The notes beneath the pieces are model-generated. The model made no database searches. It was not told the DNA's origin and saw nothing but the letters and a program-made list of their open reading frames with translations. Below are positions 1 through 6,045 of a stretch of 7,775 bases of DNA, one piece after another. The stretch is taken from positions 1 to 7,775 of the forward strand of contig JALZWD010000400.1 in the NCBI GenBank assembly GCA_023300365.1. The letters run 5' to 3'. How positions within the stretch are numbered: position 1 is the stretch's first letter; the number at the start of each line of letters is the position of its first letter. This DNA is from Flavimaricola sp. GTDB lineage: Bacteria > Pseudomonadota > Alphaproteobacteria > Rhodobacterales > Rhodobacteraceae. The position numbers and the translations under genes are program-made.

Positions 1-1
1 A

Positions 2-607
2 TCGGTGAACCTGTGGTTTTCGACGCTGTTTGAGGGCGCTGGTGTGTCCGAGTTTTTGCTCAATGAGAGCGGTGTTTTCGAAACATTTGATGATGGTACG
101 TCACTTTTGACAGCGACGGCCTTTGCGCTTGATGATGCAACGACGGGATTTGATTTGTCGTTCAGCTTTACGGACGATGTGCCGATTGGTTCCGTTTACA
201 AAGATGTTTTTGGACGGTTTGGTGGCATTGCTCCAGACAACCTGGAGTTGCTTTCTATTACTGAGGCTCAGCTGAGTGGTTTTGGTGATTTAGAAAGCCT
301 TGTCCTGGACGCAATCCAGTTTCCTGCCGATGATGGCGCTGTGACCCAGACGGGTGGTGGTACAATCGGAGGTGGTACGGCGAACCAGCATAACGAGAAC
401 TTTGGTCTGTCGTCTTGGTTCGCAATCGACAACGTTTCGTTTGACCCAGGCGATTGCATTTTGTGTGATAACCTATCGACAACACTGGTTGGATCGCAGG
501 GCGATATCGTGTTCGATTTGACCCCGGCTATTGTGCCGCTTCCGGCGGGTGTTTTGTTCTCGCTGACCGGTTTGGCAGCACTTGGATTTGCACGCCGCCG
601 CAGCTAA
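2..607 (+). CDS. VPLPA-CTERM exported protein, 5'-truncated by window edge
   Basis: This is the C-terminal part (about 201 residues) of an exported protein. The frame is open to the left edge, so the GTG at base 5 is not a credible start. It ends in a sorting tail: VPLPAG at about bases 533-550, a hydrophobic stretch, then GFARRRS and the stop. Tails of this type are recognised by an exosortase-like enzyme in Rhodobacterales (family knowledge), which suggests processing and display at the cell surface. The body aligns with the next gene. Shared blocks are GFDL, LSGFGDLE, TQTGGG, HNENFGLSSWF and a CxxC pair (CILC) before the tail. An N-L-W here matches N-Y-W at residues 57-59 of the paralogue, so about 55 residues, including a signal peptide, should lie upstream of the window. 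The body domain is not one I recognise, so the molecular role is unknown. An intrinsic terminator follows. Confidence 0.88.
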   Translation, partial: SVNLWFSTLFEGAGVSEFLLNESGVFETFDDGTSLLTATAFALDDATTGFDLSFSFTDDVPIGSVYKDVFGRFGGIAPDNLELLSITEAQLSGFGDLESLVLDAIQFPADDGAVTQTGGGTIGGGTANQHNENFGLSSWFAIDNVSFDPGDCILCDNLSTTLVGSQGDIVFDLTPAIVPLPAGVLFSLTGLAALGFARRRS

Positions 608-649
608 GTTCTGTGGAGAGGCCGACCGCGCGTTGGCTGAGAAATTAGG

Positions 650-681
650 AAAAGGCCTCTGGTAAAACGGGGGCCTTTTTT
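650..681 (+). terminator. Rho-independent terminator after the first VPLPA gene
   Basis: AAAAGGCC at 650-657 pairs perfectly with GGCCTTTT at 672-679. Inner U-G and C-G pairs can extend the stem, and the 3' arm sits in a run of six T (676-681). It lies 43 bases past the stop and should end the first VPLPA transcript, so the second VPLPA gene needs its own promoter. Confidence 0.85.
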
Positions 682-709
682 GCGTCTTATTTCTGCTCGA
701 ATTGTTTGA

Positions 710-728
710 CGATTCGTTAAAAGAATCG
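710..728. repeat. Short inverted repeat upstream of second VPLPA gene
   Basis: CGATTC (710-715) and GAATCG (723-728) form a perfect 6-base inverted repeat with a 7-base spacer. It sits between the terminator and the second VPLPA gene, about 80 bases before its start, so it could be a regulator site. Six bases is short and chance is possible. Confidence 0.35.
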
Positions 729-750
729 GGTTCGGCCCCCCAGCGACTCA

Positions 751-778
751 TTGAAATCACCTAAGTAGTTGATAAGAC
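751..778 (+). promoter_or_regulatory. Possible promoter of second VPLPA gene
   Basis: TTGAAA (751-756) resembles a -35 box, and TAAGAC (773-778) is a weak -10 candidate at a 16-base spacing. This is the best match in the gap between the terminator and the start at 806, where a promoter is expected. The -10 match is poor, so this is only a suggestion. Confidence 0.25.
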
Positions 779-805
779 TCTGTTTAGTAATCCGGGGGGA
801 TTCTT

Positions 806-1561
806 ATGACTAGTTTTGTAAAAGCGGCCGCTTTGGCCGTATTTGGTATCTGTGGTTCAACGGCAGTGTCTGCGTCAACGTTGGAGCAATTGTATGAAGT
901 GGGGTCAGTCACCTCTGAGCGGGCGGGGCGCGATGTTGCGCTTTCGCTGTATTCGGGGTCGATTGATAATCCGAATTATTGGCTGACCGATGACGTGCGC
1001 GGTGTCTTTCATATCCAAGACGCAGGCACGTTTCGCGAGCTGAGCGATGGGCGCTGGGAGTTGACCAGCCGTGTTGTCGCGGACGATTCGGCCGCTTTGG
1101 GCGAAGCGTCGGGCTTTGATTTGAACCTGCAGTTCAATGACATCATTGATTTTGCCTATGAGTTCAAATCAGAAGATGGGTCTACGCCGCATGGGAATGA
1201 GGTCTATATCAACCTGACGCACGGCAGCCTTACGGGTTATGGTGCGCTGGAAGGCCTTGATCTGTCGGTGACCCGTAGTCCTGTAGATGGGCCATATGCC
1301 ACACAGATCGGTGGCGGGCTTCAGGACACTGTTGGCGCGAATAACCACAACGCCGATTTTGGTTTGGCCGGTTGGTTCTTTGTTGATCAGGTCACCAGCA
1401 GCACCTGTGATATCTGTGCCGGGAATACGGCCATTTTGAACCTTGCCGGTGGGGATGCGAACACCACGCTGACGCCTGTGGCGCCTGTGCCGCTTCCTGC
1501 GGCGGGTTTTGTTCTTCTTGCGGCTTTGGGTGGCCTTGGATTTGTGCGCAAGCGGGGCTGA
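806..1561 (+). CDS. VPLPA-CTERM exported protein (paralogue of preceding gene)
   Basis: This 251-residue protein is complete. The ATG at 806 has a strong purine-rich ribosome site (GGGGGGA, 794-800) five bases upstream. Residues 1-23 form a Sec signal peptide (MTSFVKAAALAVFG..., likely cleavage after VSA). The middle (about 24-227) is a presumably beta-rich domain I cannot name. It carries GFDL (103-106), LTGYGALEGL (142-151), TQIGGG (166-171), NHNADFGLAGWF (180-191) and a CDIC pair (C201, C204). The C-terminus is a VPLPA sorting tail: VPLPA at 228-232, a hydrophobic helix, then FVRKRG. The protein is expected to be exported, cut by a VPLPA-specific exosortase-type enzyme and displayed on the cell surface (family knowledge). 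No such enzyme lies in this window. The preceding gene shares all these blocks at matching spacing, so the two arose by tandem duplication. It converges with the carbonic anhydrase gene 39 bases away. Confidence 0.92.
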   Translation: MTSFVKAAALAVFGICGSTAVSASTLEQLYEVGSVTSERAGRDVALSLYSGSIDNPNYWLTDDVRGVFHIQDAGTFRELSDGRWELTSRVVADDSAALGEASGFDLNLQFNDIIDFAYEFKSEDGSTPHGNEVYINLTHGSLTGYGALEGLDLSVTRSPVDGPYATQIGGGLQDTVGANNHNADFGLAGWFFVDQVTSSTCDICAGNTAILNLAGGDANTTLTPVAPVPLPAAGFVLLAALGGLGFVRKRG

Positions 1562-1600
1562 TGCCCTTGCTTGGCCAGCCACGCCACCCCTGAGGCCGTG

Positions 1601-2248
1601 TTAGATTGGTGCAAACTCTTTTGTCTCGGAGTCGTAGGCTTCGAGGCTTCCTTCGCCGATATCGTTCCATAACCCATGCAATCCGAGGCTGTCGTTTTCG
1701 ACGGCCTCACGGACAAATGGGAAGGACATCAGGTTGTCTAGCGAGGTGAGAACCGCCTCTTTTTCAAGCGCTCGGACGCGGGTATCGGTATCGCCTTCGG
1801 GCAAGCGATCAAAGCCGGGGCGCAGGATATCCATCCAGCGGCCCACAAAGCTTGTGGCTTCGTTAAGTTCGGGCGCATCGCCAGAGCACATGTCATAACA
1901 GCCCCGAACACCGCCACAGCCCGAATGGCCGAGCACAATAAGATGCGCGACCTTGAGCGTATTGACGGCGAATTCGACGGCCGCGGAGGTGCCGTGGTGG
2001 TCGCTGTCGGGGGCATAGGGTGGCACGAGGTTGGCCACGTTGCGGTGGATAAAGAATTCGCCTTGGTCGGCCCCAAAGATTGAGGTGACGTGCACGCGAC
2101 TGTCGCAGCACGAAATGATCATCGCGCGGGGCCGCTGGCCCTCATCGGCGAGGCGTTTGTACCAGCTTTTGTTTTCTTGGAATGTCGTTGCTTTCCATCC
2201 GGTATAGCGACGTACGAGATATTCGGGCAGGGCGCGTGTTTGTGCCAT
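1601..2248 (-). CDS. Beta-class carbonic anhydrase
   Basis: This 215-residue enzyme interconverts CO2 and bicarbonate, supplying bicarbonate to carboxylases and helping pH balance. It has no signal peptide, so it should be cytoplasmic. The beta-class zinc site is complete: C47 in SCCDSR (46-51), with the D49/R51 dyad, and H108 and C111 in LGHSGCGG (107-113). HRNVANLVPP (68-77) and the GTSAAVEFAV block (86-95) are also family-typical. Its length is normal for bacterial beta enzymes. The ATG start (2246-2248 on +) has an AGGAGA ribosome site, complementary to 2256-2261, seven bases upstream. It is divergent from the small gene at 2390 and convergent with the VPLPA gene ending at 1561. It appears to be a single-gene transcript with no metabolic partner beside it. 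No terminator hairpin is evident in the 39-base gap to 1561. Confidence 0.96.
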   Translation of the reverse strand: MAQTRALPEYLVRRYTGWKATTFQENKSWYKRLADEGQRPRAMIISCCDSRVHVTSIFGADQGEFFIHRNVANLVPPYAPDSDHHGTSAAVEFAVNTLKVAHLIVLGHSGCGGVRGCYDMCSGDAPELNEATSFVGRWMDILRPGFDRLPEGDTDTRVRALEKEAVLTSLDNLMSFPFVREAVENDSLGLHGLWNDIGEGSLEAYDSETKEFAPI

Positions 2249-2389
2249 AAGACCGTCTCCTGAGCTGAGCCTGTTTGGACGTTAGATAACGGCAAATCTT
2301 GATGGTATCTACGCAGTTCGTCACGTTTTTTGCCTATATTTCCGCAGGCTGGCAAGAGTTCGTTACCCTCGGGGGGGTATCGAGACGGT

Positions 2390-2788
2390 ATGAGACAACC
2401 GATACCACCGCGTGAGAGCACGACCGGGACCAGCTTTGCGCGGCTGGTTCCACGGGATATTTTACGATTTGACGCCGAGCAGCGGGATCGGTTTTTGTCC
2501 GACGAGGGCCTTGAGTTCTTGGCGGAGGCCACGTTGCGGGCGCGGGATGAATTGGCGCATTTGTTGCATACGGCGACGGTGGCGCATCATGCCTGTGGTT
2601 TTGACGAGCTTGGGCAATCGGCGCGCCGCATCCGGCGGCTTTCGGTGCGGGCGGGCCTGCCTGATTTGGCGCGCGCGGCGGATCATGTGATTGACTGTAT
2701 AGTAAAATACGACAGTGCGGCACTTGGGGCGACGGTTGCACGGCTGCACCGACTGGGGCTTATGGCGTTGGCGGAATTGGCGCCCTAG
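2390..2788 (+). CDS. Small helical protein, possibly a degenerate HPt-like domain
   Basis: This 132-residue soluble protein has no signal peptide. After a polar N-terminus (1-20) it appears fully helical. Helices near 33-67, 72-87, 91-107 and 108-130 would suit a four-helix bundle. The run LAHLLHTATVAHHACGFDEL (55-74) resembles the core of histidine-phosphotransfer (HPt) domains, with H60 where the phospho-accepting histidine would be. The usual HxxKG signature is not kept: HTATVA replaces it, so the lysine and glycine are missing. If the fold is right, this could be a non-canonical or inactive phosphotransfer partner. That is inference, and no kinase or regulator lies nearby. I chose ATG 2390; an in-frame TTG at 2330 would add 20 residues that look like noncoding sequence. 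No convincing ribosome site is seen (a G-run at 2371-2377 is distant). Codon bias is high-G+C like its neighbours. The lipoprotein gene follows 50 bases later. Confidence 0.7.
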   Translation: MRQPIPPRESTTGTSFARLVPRDILRFDAEQRDRFLSDEGLEFLAEATLRARDELAHLLHTATVAHHACGFDELGQSARRIRRLSVRAGLPDLARAADHVIDCIVKYDSAALGATVARLHRLGLMALAELAP

Positions 2789-2806
2789 GGCCTTGCAAGC
2801 GCTTGC
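2782..2806. repeat. Two adjacent palindromes at the gene junction
   Basis: GCCCTAGGGC (2782-2791) overlaps the stop codon of the upstream gene, and GCAAGCGCTTGC (2795-2806) is a perfect 12-base palindrome just after it. Both lie in the 50-base gap before the lipoprotein start. They could be an operator or a processing signal. Neither has a spacer loop, so a DNA-binding role is more likely than a terminator. Confidence 0.4.
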
Positions 2807-2838
2807 TATTGGCGGATGGAATGCCGCACTCTGGGGCC

Positions 2839-3144
2839 ATGAAGTATGCATTGATATTGCCTGTGGTCTTGTTGGCCGCCTGTTCGGGCGGCGATAGGTC
2901 TGGCTTGGGCCGTTTTGTCGACGCGGAGCGGCCAATCGTGCCGCCGCCCGGTGAGGACACCTGTCAGGCGGCGCCTTACGCGCGGCTGGTGGGGCAAGAC
3001 GGGACCGCGCTTGAGCGCGAGTTGATCTTGCGGCAAGTGCGGATCATTCGGCCCGGCATGGTGGTGACGGCGGATGTGCGCCCGGAGCGCATCAATTTTG
3101 AGATCGCGGCAGATGCGCGGATTTCACGGATTTACTGTGGATAG
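2839..3144 (+). CDS. I78-family protease-inhibitor lipoprotein
   Basis: This 101-residue lipoprotein has the signature of the Inhibitor I78 family, which blocks serine proteases of the elastase/subtilisin type. Residues 1-14 are a lipoprotein signal (MKYALILPVVLLAA) with lipobox LAAC and the lipidated cysteine at C15. A proline-rich linker (about 29-38) leads into the inhibitor domain (about 41-101). Typical elements follow in order: DTCQAAPYARLVGQ (40-53 region), QVRIIRPGMVVT (66-77), RPERINFEI (81-89) and the final RISRIYCG (94-101). C42 and C100 are positioned for the family's disulphide-type pair. It should sit in the cell envelope, protecting against secreted or foreign proteases. I chose ATG 2839 because it gives a compact lipoprotein signal; ATG 2821 in frame would add six residues. 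Its ribosome site is weak. Promoter control, or readthrough from the gene 50 bases upstream, cannot be told apart. A hairpin follows at 3185. Confidence 0.9.
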   Translation: MKYALILPVVLLAACSGGDRSGLGRFVDAERPIVPPPGEDTCQAAPYARLVGQDGTALERELILRQVRIIRPGMVVTADVRPERINFEIAADARISRIYCG

Positions 3145-3184
3145 AGCCATGGGCCTGCGAGGAGGCCGATGATGCGCATGCCCT

Positions 3185-3238
3185 AAATGAAACAACCCCG
3201 CCCCCTCGGGACAGGAGGAGGGCGGGGCGTCTTCATTT
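3185..3238. terminator. Two-part GC-rich hairpin, probable bidirectional terminator
   Basis: CCCCGCCC (3196-3203) pairs with GGGCGGGG (3220-3227). An outer arm, AAATGAA (3185-3191) with TTCATTT (3232-3238), extends the structure across a 4x4 internal loop. It lies 40 bases after the lipoprotein stop. The outer A/T arms give a T-enriched 3' end on either strand, though there is no long T tract. It could also end a minus-strand transcript, since it overlaps the stop of the small reverse reading frame at 3233. Confidence 0.65.
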
Positions 3239-3334
3239 ACGCAGTGCCACCCAAGCGCAATAGGTGGGGGCAAAAGTCACGCCAAGCAGCGCCGCGTATG
3301 AGACAGGTTTGACGGTGCATCGTGGCGGACGCAT
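3233..3334 (-). CDS. Possible 33-residue single-span membrane protein
   Basis: This is a short minus-strand reading frame with ATG at 3332-3334 and TGA at 3233-3235. The product has a basic N-terminus (MRPPRCTVKP), one hydrophobic segment (about 11-30: VSYAALLGVTFAPTYCAWVA), and a basic end (LRK). That layout fits a small inner-membrane protein. Codon choice resembles the neighbouring genes. Its stop falls inside the hairpin at 3185-3238, which would serve as its terminator, and its start faces the DUF2794 gene across a gap with inverted repeats, as in a divergent promoter. Against it: no ribosome site is visible, the length is tiny, and I know no family for certain. The frame extends upstream to 3445 without a good start. 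It may be chance. Confidence 0.35.
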   Translation of the reverse strand: MRPPRCTVKPVSYAALLGVTFAPTYCAWVALRK

Positions 3335-3366
3335 GGTGAGATTGGGACCATTGCGCGAAAAATTGA

Positions 3367-3403
3367 CGCCCAAGATGCGGCAATGGTGGCTTGATCTTGG
3401 GCG
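3367..3403. repeat. Perfect 10-base inverted repeat upstream of DUF2794 gene
   Basis: CGCCCAAGAT (3367-3376) and ATCTTGGGCG (3394-3403) are perfect complements with a 17-base spacer. The repeat ends 22 bases before the DUF2794 start at 3426 and lies in the gap that would separate it from the small reverse gene. It could be a leader-RNA hairpin or an operator for a dimeric regulator. A TTGACG run (3363-3368) overlaps its left arm, but no matching -10 box is seen. Confidence 0.6.
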
Positions 3404-3419
3404 GCTTTGGCGCAAGGCT

Positions 3420-3442
3420 GGGGGCATGACGGTAATGCCCCC
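3420..3442 (+). promoter_or_regulatory. Perfect hairpin spanning the DUF2794 start codon
   Basis: GGGGGCAT (3420-3427) pairs perfectly with ATGCCCCC (3435-3442) around a 7-base loop. The left arm holds the G-run and the first bases of ATG 3426, and the right arm begins with the second in-frame ATG (3435). In mRNA this would bury both possible starts in one stem, so it could limit translation unless opened. Any regulatory role is inference. Confidence 0.5.
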
Positions 3443-3764
3443 CAATAAACCATTTTCCGCGCCGCCTCAGGTATCGTTCCATCGCACCGAATTGGGCCCG
3501 ATCTTGGGTCTTTATGGGCGCATGGTGGCCCTTGGGGAGTGGCGGGATTACGGGATTTCGAATTTGCGTGAAGTGGCGGTTTTTTCGATTTTTCGCCGGA
3601 CTGCGGAAAACCCAATGTACCGTATTGAGAAACGGCCCAAGTTGCGGATGCGGCAGGGGCAATATGCGGTGTTTGGGATGGAGGGGCAGGTGTTGAAGCG
3701 TGGCGATGACCTGCGCGTGGTGTTGCGGGTCCTTGAGCGCAAGTTGATCCGGGCGGTGAATTAG
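3426..3764 (+). CDS. DUF2794 family protein
   Basis: This 112-residue protein matches DUF2794, a small alphaproteobacterial family of unknown function. Family-typical blocks are SFHRTELGPILGLYGRMVA (17-35), GEWRDYGI (37-44), VAVFSIFRR (50-58), YRIEKRPKLRMRQGQY (65-80) and VLKRGDDLRVVLRVLERK (89-106). It has no signal peptide or membrane segment, so it should be cytoplasmic. The many basic residues could suit nucleic-acid or phosphate binding, but nothing shows that directly. I chose ATG 3426, with a weak AAGG ribosome site at 3414-3417. An upstream in-frame ATG at 3264 would add 54 residues unlike the family, and ATG 3435 is also possible. Two inverted repeats lie in or just before the start region. 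Its stop overlaps the stop of the convergent peptidase gene by four bases. No function is assigned. Confidence 0.9.
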   Translation: MTVMPPNKPFSAPPQVSFHRTELGPILGLYGRMVALGEWRDYGISNLREVAVFSIFRRTAENPMYRIEKRPKLRMRQGQYAVFGMEGQVLKRGDDLRVVLRVLERKLIRAVN

Positions 3765-4588
3765 AGGCGCTTGTGGGCGGTGACGTCGCCGTCGCCTTGG
3801 GTTTTGATCCGCAAGATGGCGTTGTTGATGGGCTCGTAGGTTGCGGCCATGTGGTGTGCGTTGGCGTGTAAGAGCGTGGTGTCGTCGACCATGATGCCGA
3901 CGTGGCCTTTCCAGAAATAGAGATCGTTGCGTTGGGGTTTTGTGCCCGCATCGAGCGATGTGCCGAGCCAGGTGCGTTGCAGGTCGCTGTCGCCGGGGCA
4001 TGGGATGGCGCAGGCAAGCAGTGCGGCTTGGATCAGGCCGGAACAATCGATGCCCGCGCGGCTGTTGCCGCCCCAAAGGTAGGGTGTGCCGAAAAGGGTT
4101 TGGGCGACGGTGGCAGGATCGGTAAAGGGGCGGTCTAGGGCGCGGAGGTGTTTTTTGGGGACATAGCCTTGTGGGGTTTCCCAAAATTTCGGGCGCTCGG
4201 CGGTTACGGTGATTTTGGCACCGAGGGTGAGGGGCATGAGGTTGGTGCTTTTGAAGTTTTCGGCCTCGTAGAGATGTGTGCCGGCGGTGGCCACGAAATG
4301 GGTTGGTGTATGGGCGGGGCCGGTGGTGGCGGCGTCGATGTAGCCGACGTAGTTGTCCTTGGCCGATTGCACAAAGGCGAGGGCTCCGTGGGTTTCATAG
4401 ACTGTGACGGCGTCGCCATAGATCAATTGGCGGTCACGGGATTTGGCGGGGTCGCAGAACAGATCGGTGAGCGGGGCGGTGATGTTGGCCTGCGTGCCGG
4501 CAACGAAGGCGTCGGCGGTGACTTGGCCGCGCAGATGGGTGGCTGCGACGCGGGTGTTGGCGGGGGTAAGGCGGGGATCGGGCGTCAT
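3761..4588 (-). CDS. NlpC/P60 (C40) cysteine peptidase with N-terminal SH3-like region
   Basis: This 275-residue C40 peptidase is predicted to cut the gamma-D-Glu bond in cell-wall peptides. The C-terminal NlpC/P60 domain (about 155-265) has the catalytic C182 in GIDCSGLI (179-186), H229 in KGHVGIMVDD (227-236) and a third polar residue, H241, in LLHANAHHM (239-247). TPYLWGGNSRAG (168-179) is the usual lead-in to the cysteine. Residues about 15-150 look like one or two bacterial SH3-type domains (LIYGDAVTVYE, then YVGYI). There is no signal peptide, unlike secreted wall hydrolases, which points to cytoplasmic recycling of muropeptides, as for YkfC-type enzymes. The ATG overlaps the stop of the upstream aminopeptidase gene (ATGA, 4585-4588) and has no ribosome site of its own, so translation is probably coupled. 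Its TAA overlaps the TAG of the convergent DUF2794 gene. Confidence 0.93.
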   Translation of the reverse strand: MTPDPRLTPANTRVAATHLRGQVTADAFVAGTQANITAPLTDLFCDPAKSRDRQLIYGDAVTVYETHGALAFVQSAKDNYVGYIDAATTGPAHTPTHFVATAGTHLYEAENFKSTNLMPLTLGAKITVTAERPKFWETPQGYVPKKHLRALDRPFTDPATVAQTLFGTPYLWGGNSRAGIDCSGLIQAALLACAIPCPGDSDLQRTWLGTSLDAGTKPQRNDLYFWKGHVGIMVDDTTLLHANAHHMAATYEPINNAILRIKTQGDGDVTAHKRL

Positions 4589-5967
4589 AGCTTGAGGATG
4601 GCGGGCAGGGCCGCGAGGACGGCGCGTGCGCCTTGGCCCACGCCACCTTTGGGCCGTGCGGGGGCCGCGGTGGGCTGCCAGCCGTAGATGTCAAAGTGCA
4701 TGTAGGCGTCGGGCGCAAAGCGGCGCAAGAACAGGGCGGCGGTGATGCATCCGGCCATGCCGCCAGCGGGCGCGTTATCAAGATCGGCGATGCCCGGTTC
4801 AATGCGGGCCTCGTAGGGTGTGTGAAACGGCATACGCCAAACGGGGTCGCGCACGTCGCTTGCGGCCTGTGACAGGGCGTTTGCCACCGTGTCGTTATCG
4901 GTAAAGAAGGGCGCGAGATCAGGGCCGACGGCAACGCGGGCGGCGCCGGTGAGGGTGGCCATGGAGATGGTCAGGTCTGCGGGGGCCTCGGCGGCAAGGG
5001 CGAGGGCGTCGGCCAAAACGAGGCGGCCTTCGGCGTCGGTGTTGTTGATCTCGACCGTCAGGCCCGCGCGCGATGTGAGCACGTCTTGGGGGCGAAAGGC
5101 ATCGGCGGAAATGGCGTTTTCGACGGCGGGGATCAGCACGCGCAGTTGCAACGGCAGATTGAGGGCCATGATGGTTTGGGCAAGGCCCAGAACCGTGGCC
5201 GAGCCACCCATGTCTTTTTTCATCAAGCCCATGGAGGCGCCGGGTTTGATGTTTAGGCCGCCGGTGTCAAAGCAAACGCCTTTGCCGACAAGTGTGAGGG
5301 TGGGGCCGGTGGTGCCCCATGTGACATCAATCAGGCGCGGTGCGCGGTGGGGTGCGGCGGCGCGGCCAACGGCGTGGATCATCGGAAAATTCTGCGCGAG
5401 CAGGTCATCGCCGGTGATAACGGTGATCTTGGCCCCGGCGGCTTCTGCCACGGCGGTTGCGGCGGCCTCGAGTTCGGCGGGCCCCATGTCGGAGGCGGGT
5501 GTGTTGATCAGATCGCGTGTGAGCGCTTCGCCGTTGGCGATGGCCTCAACTTGGGCGGCGTTAATACCATCGGGCGCCACGAGGCGCGCTTTGGGCGCGG
5601 GTTGGGATTTGTAGCGGTCATAACGGTAGCTGGCGAGGAGCCAACCGAGGGCAAATTCATGTGCGGCATTTGCGTCGAGTTCGGTGTCGAGGCGGTAGTC
5701 CCCTTGGGGGAGTTTGGCGACAGCGCTTGCGGTGAGGAAACGGCCGCGGGCTTGCGCGGATGCATCGCCTGCGCCCAGCCAGACCTGCGAGATACCGCCG
5801 TCTTGGGCAGGAAAGACAAGACAGCTGCCTGCGGCACCCTTAAATCCATTTGCCTTGGCCCAAACGGCCTCGGGGGTATTGGCATCGCTGGCCGTTTGGG
5901 CCGCGTCTGGGGTGAAAACCTTGAGAGAAATTGCGGCGTCGGTTGGGGAGGCGAAAGTCAGGGTCAT
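4585..5967 (-). CDS. M17 leucyl aminopeptidase family protein
   Basis: This 460-residue, two-metal aminopeptidase removes N-terminal amino acids from peptides in the cytoplasm. The C-terminal M17 catalytic domain (about 145-455) is complete. By spacing to E. coli PepA, the metal ligands are K229, D234, D252, D311 and E313, and the catalytic residues are K241 and R315. They lie in GKGVCFDTGGLNIKP (228-242), KKDMGG (250-255) and NTDAEGRLVLADAL (309-322). The N-terminal domain (1-140) is diverged, as is common for the alphaproteobacterial 'family protein' branch. I chose the ATG at 5965-5967; a TTG 37 codons upstream falls inside a strong hairpin and gives non-family sequence. The ribosome site is weak. 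It is the first gene of an operon with the NlpC/P60 peptidase, overlapping it by four bases. Together they could degrade cell-wall peptides to free amino acids, which is an inference from gene order. Confidence 0.95.
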   Translation of the reverse strand: MTLTFASPTDAAISLKVFTPDAAQTASDANTPEAVWAKANGFKGAAGSCLVFPAQDGGISQVWLGAGDASAQARGRFLTASAVAKLPQGDYRLDTELDANAAHEFALGWLLASYRYDRYKSQPAPKARLVAPDGINAAQVEAIANGEALTRDLINTPASDMGPAELEAAATAVAEAAGAKITVITGDDLLAQNFPMIHAVGRAAAPHRAPRLIDVTWGTTGPTLTLVGKGVCFDTGGLNIKPGASMGLMKKDMGGSATVLGLAQTIMALNLPLQLRVLIPAVENAISADAFRPQDVLTSRAGLTVEINNTDAEGRLVLADALALAAEAPADLTISMATLTGAARVAVGPDLAPFFTDNDTVANALSQAASDVRDPVWRMPFHTPYEARIEPGIADLDNAPAGGMAGCITAALFLRRFAPDAYMHFDIYGWQPTAAPARPKGGVGQGARAVLAALPAILKL

Positions 5968-6045
5968 GTTGGCATGCTCGCGGTTGGGACAGGCGAACAC
6001 TACCTGCACGGGGGCGGGCCGCAAGGGCCAAGATGCCACCGTGTT

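Noticed and set aside
1562..1600. Terminator between the second VPLPA gene and carbonic anhydrase
   Set aside because: Only scattered 4-base complements are present, with no stable stem or T tract.
3264..3425. N-terminal extension of the DUF2794 protein from ATG 3264
   Set aside because: The 54 extra residues do not resemble the family, and the stretch holds a perfect inverted repeat as expected of a leader.
3237..4184. Long minus-strand open frame rich in Arg, Pro and His
   Set aside because: It lies across the DUF2794 and C40 genes in another frame. Its low-complexity Arg/Pro/His make-up is typical of a shadow frame in high-G+C DNA.
4148..4687. Gly-rich plus-strand open frame of 179 residues
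   Set aside because: Antisense to the C40 and aminopeptidase genes, with no recognisable domain.
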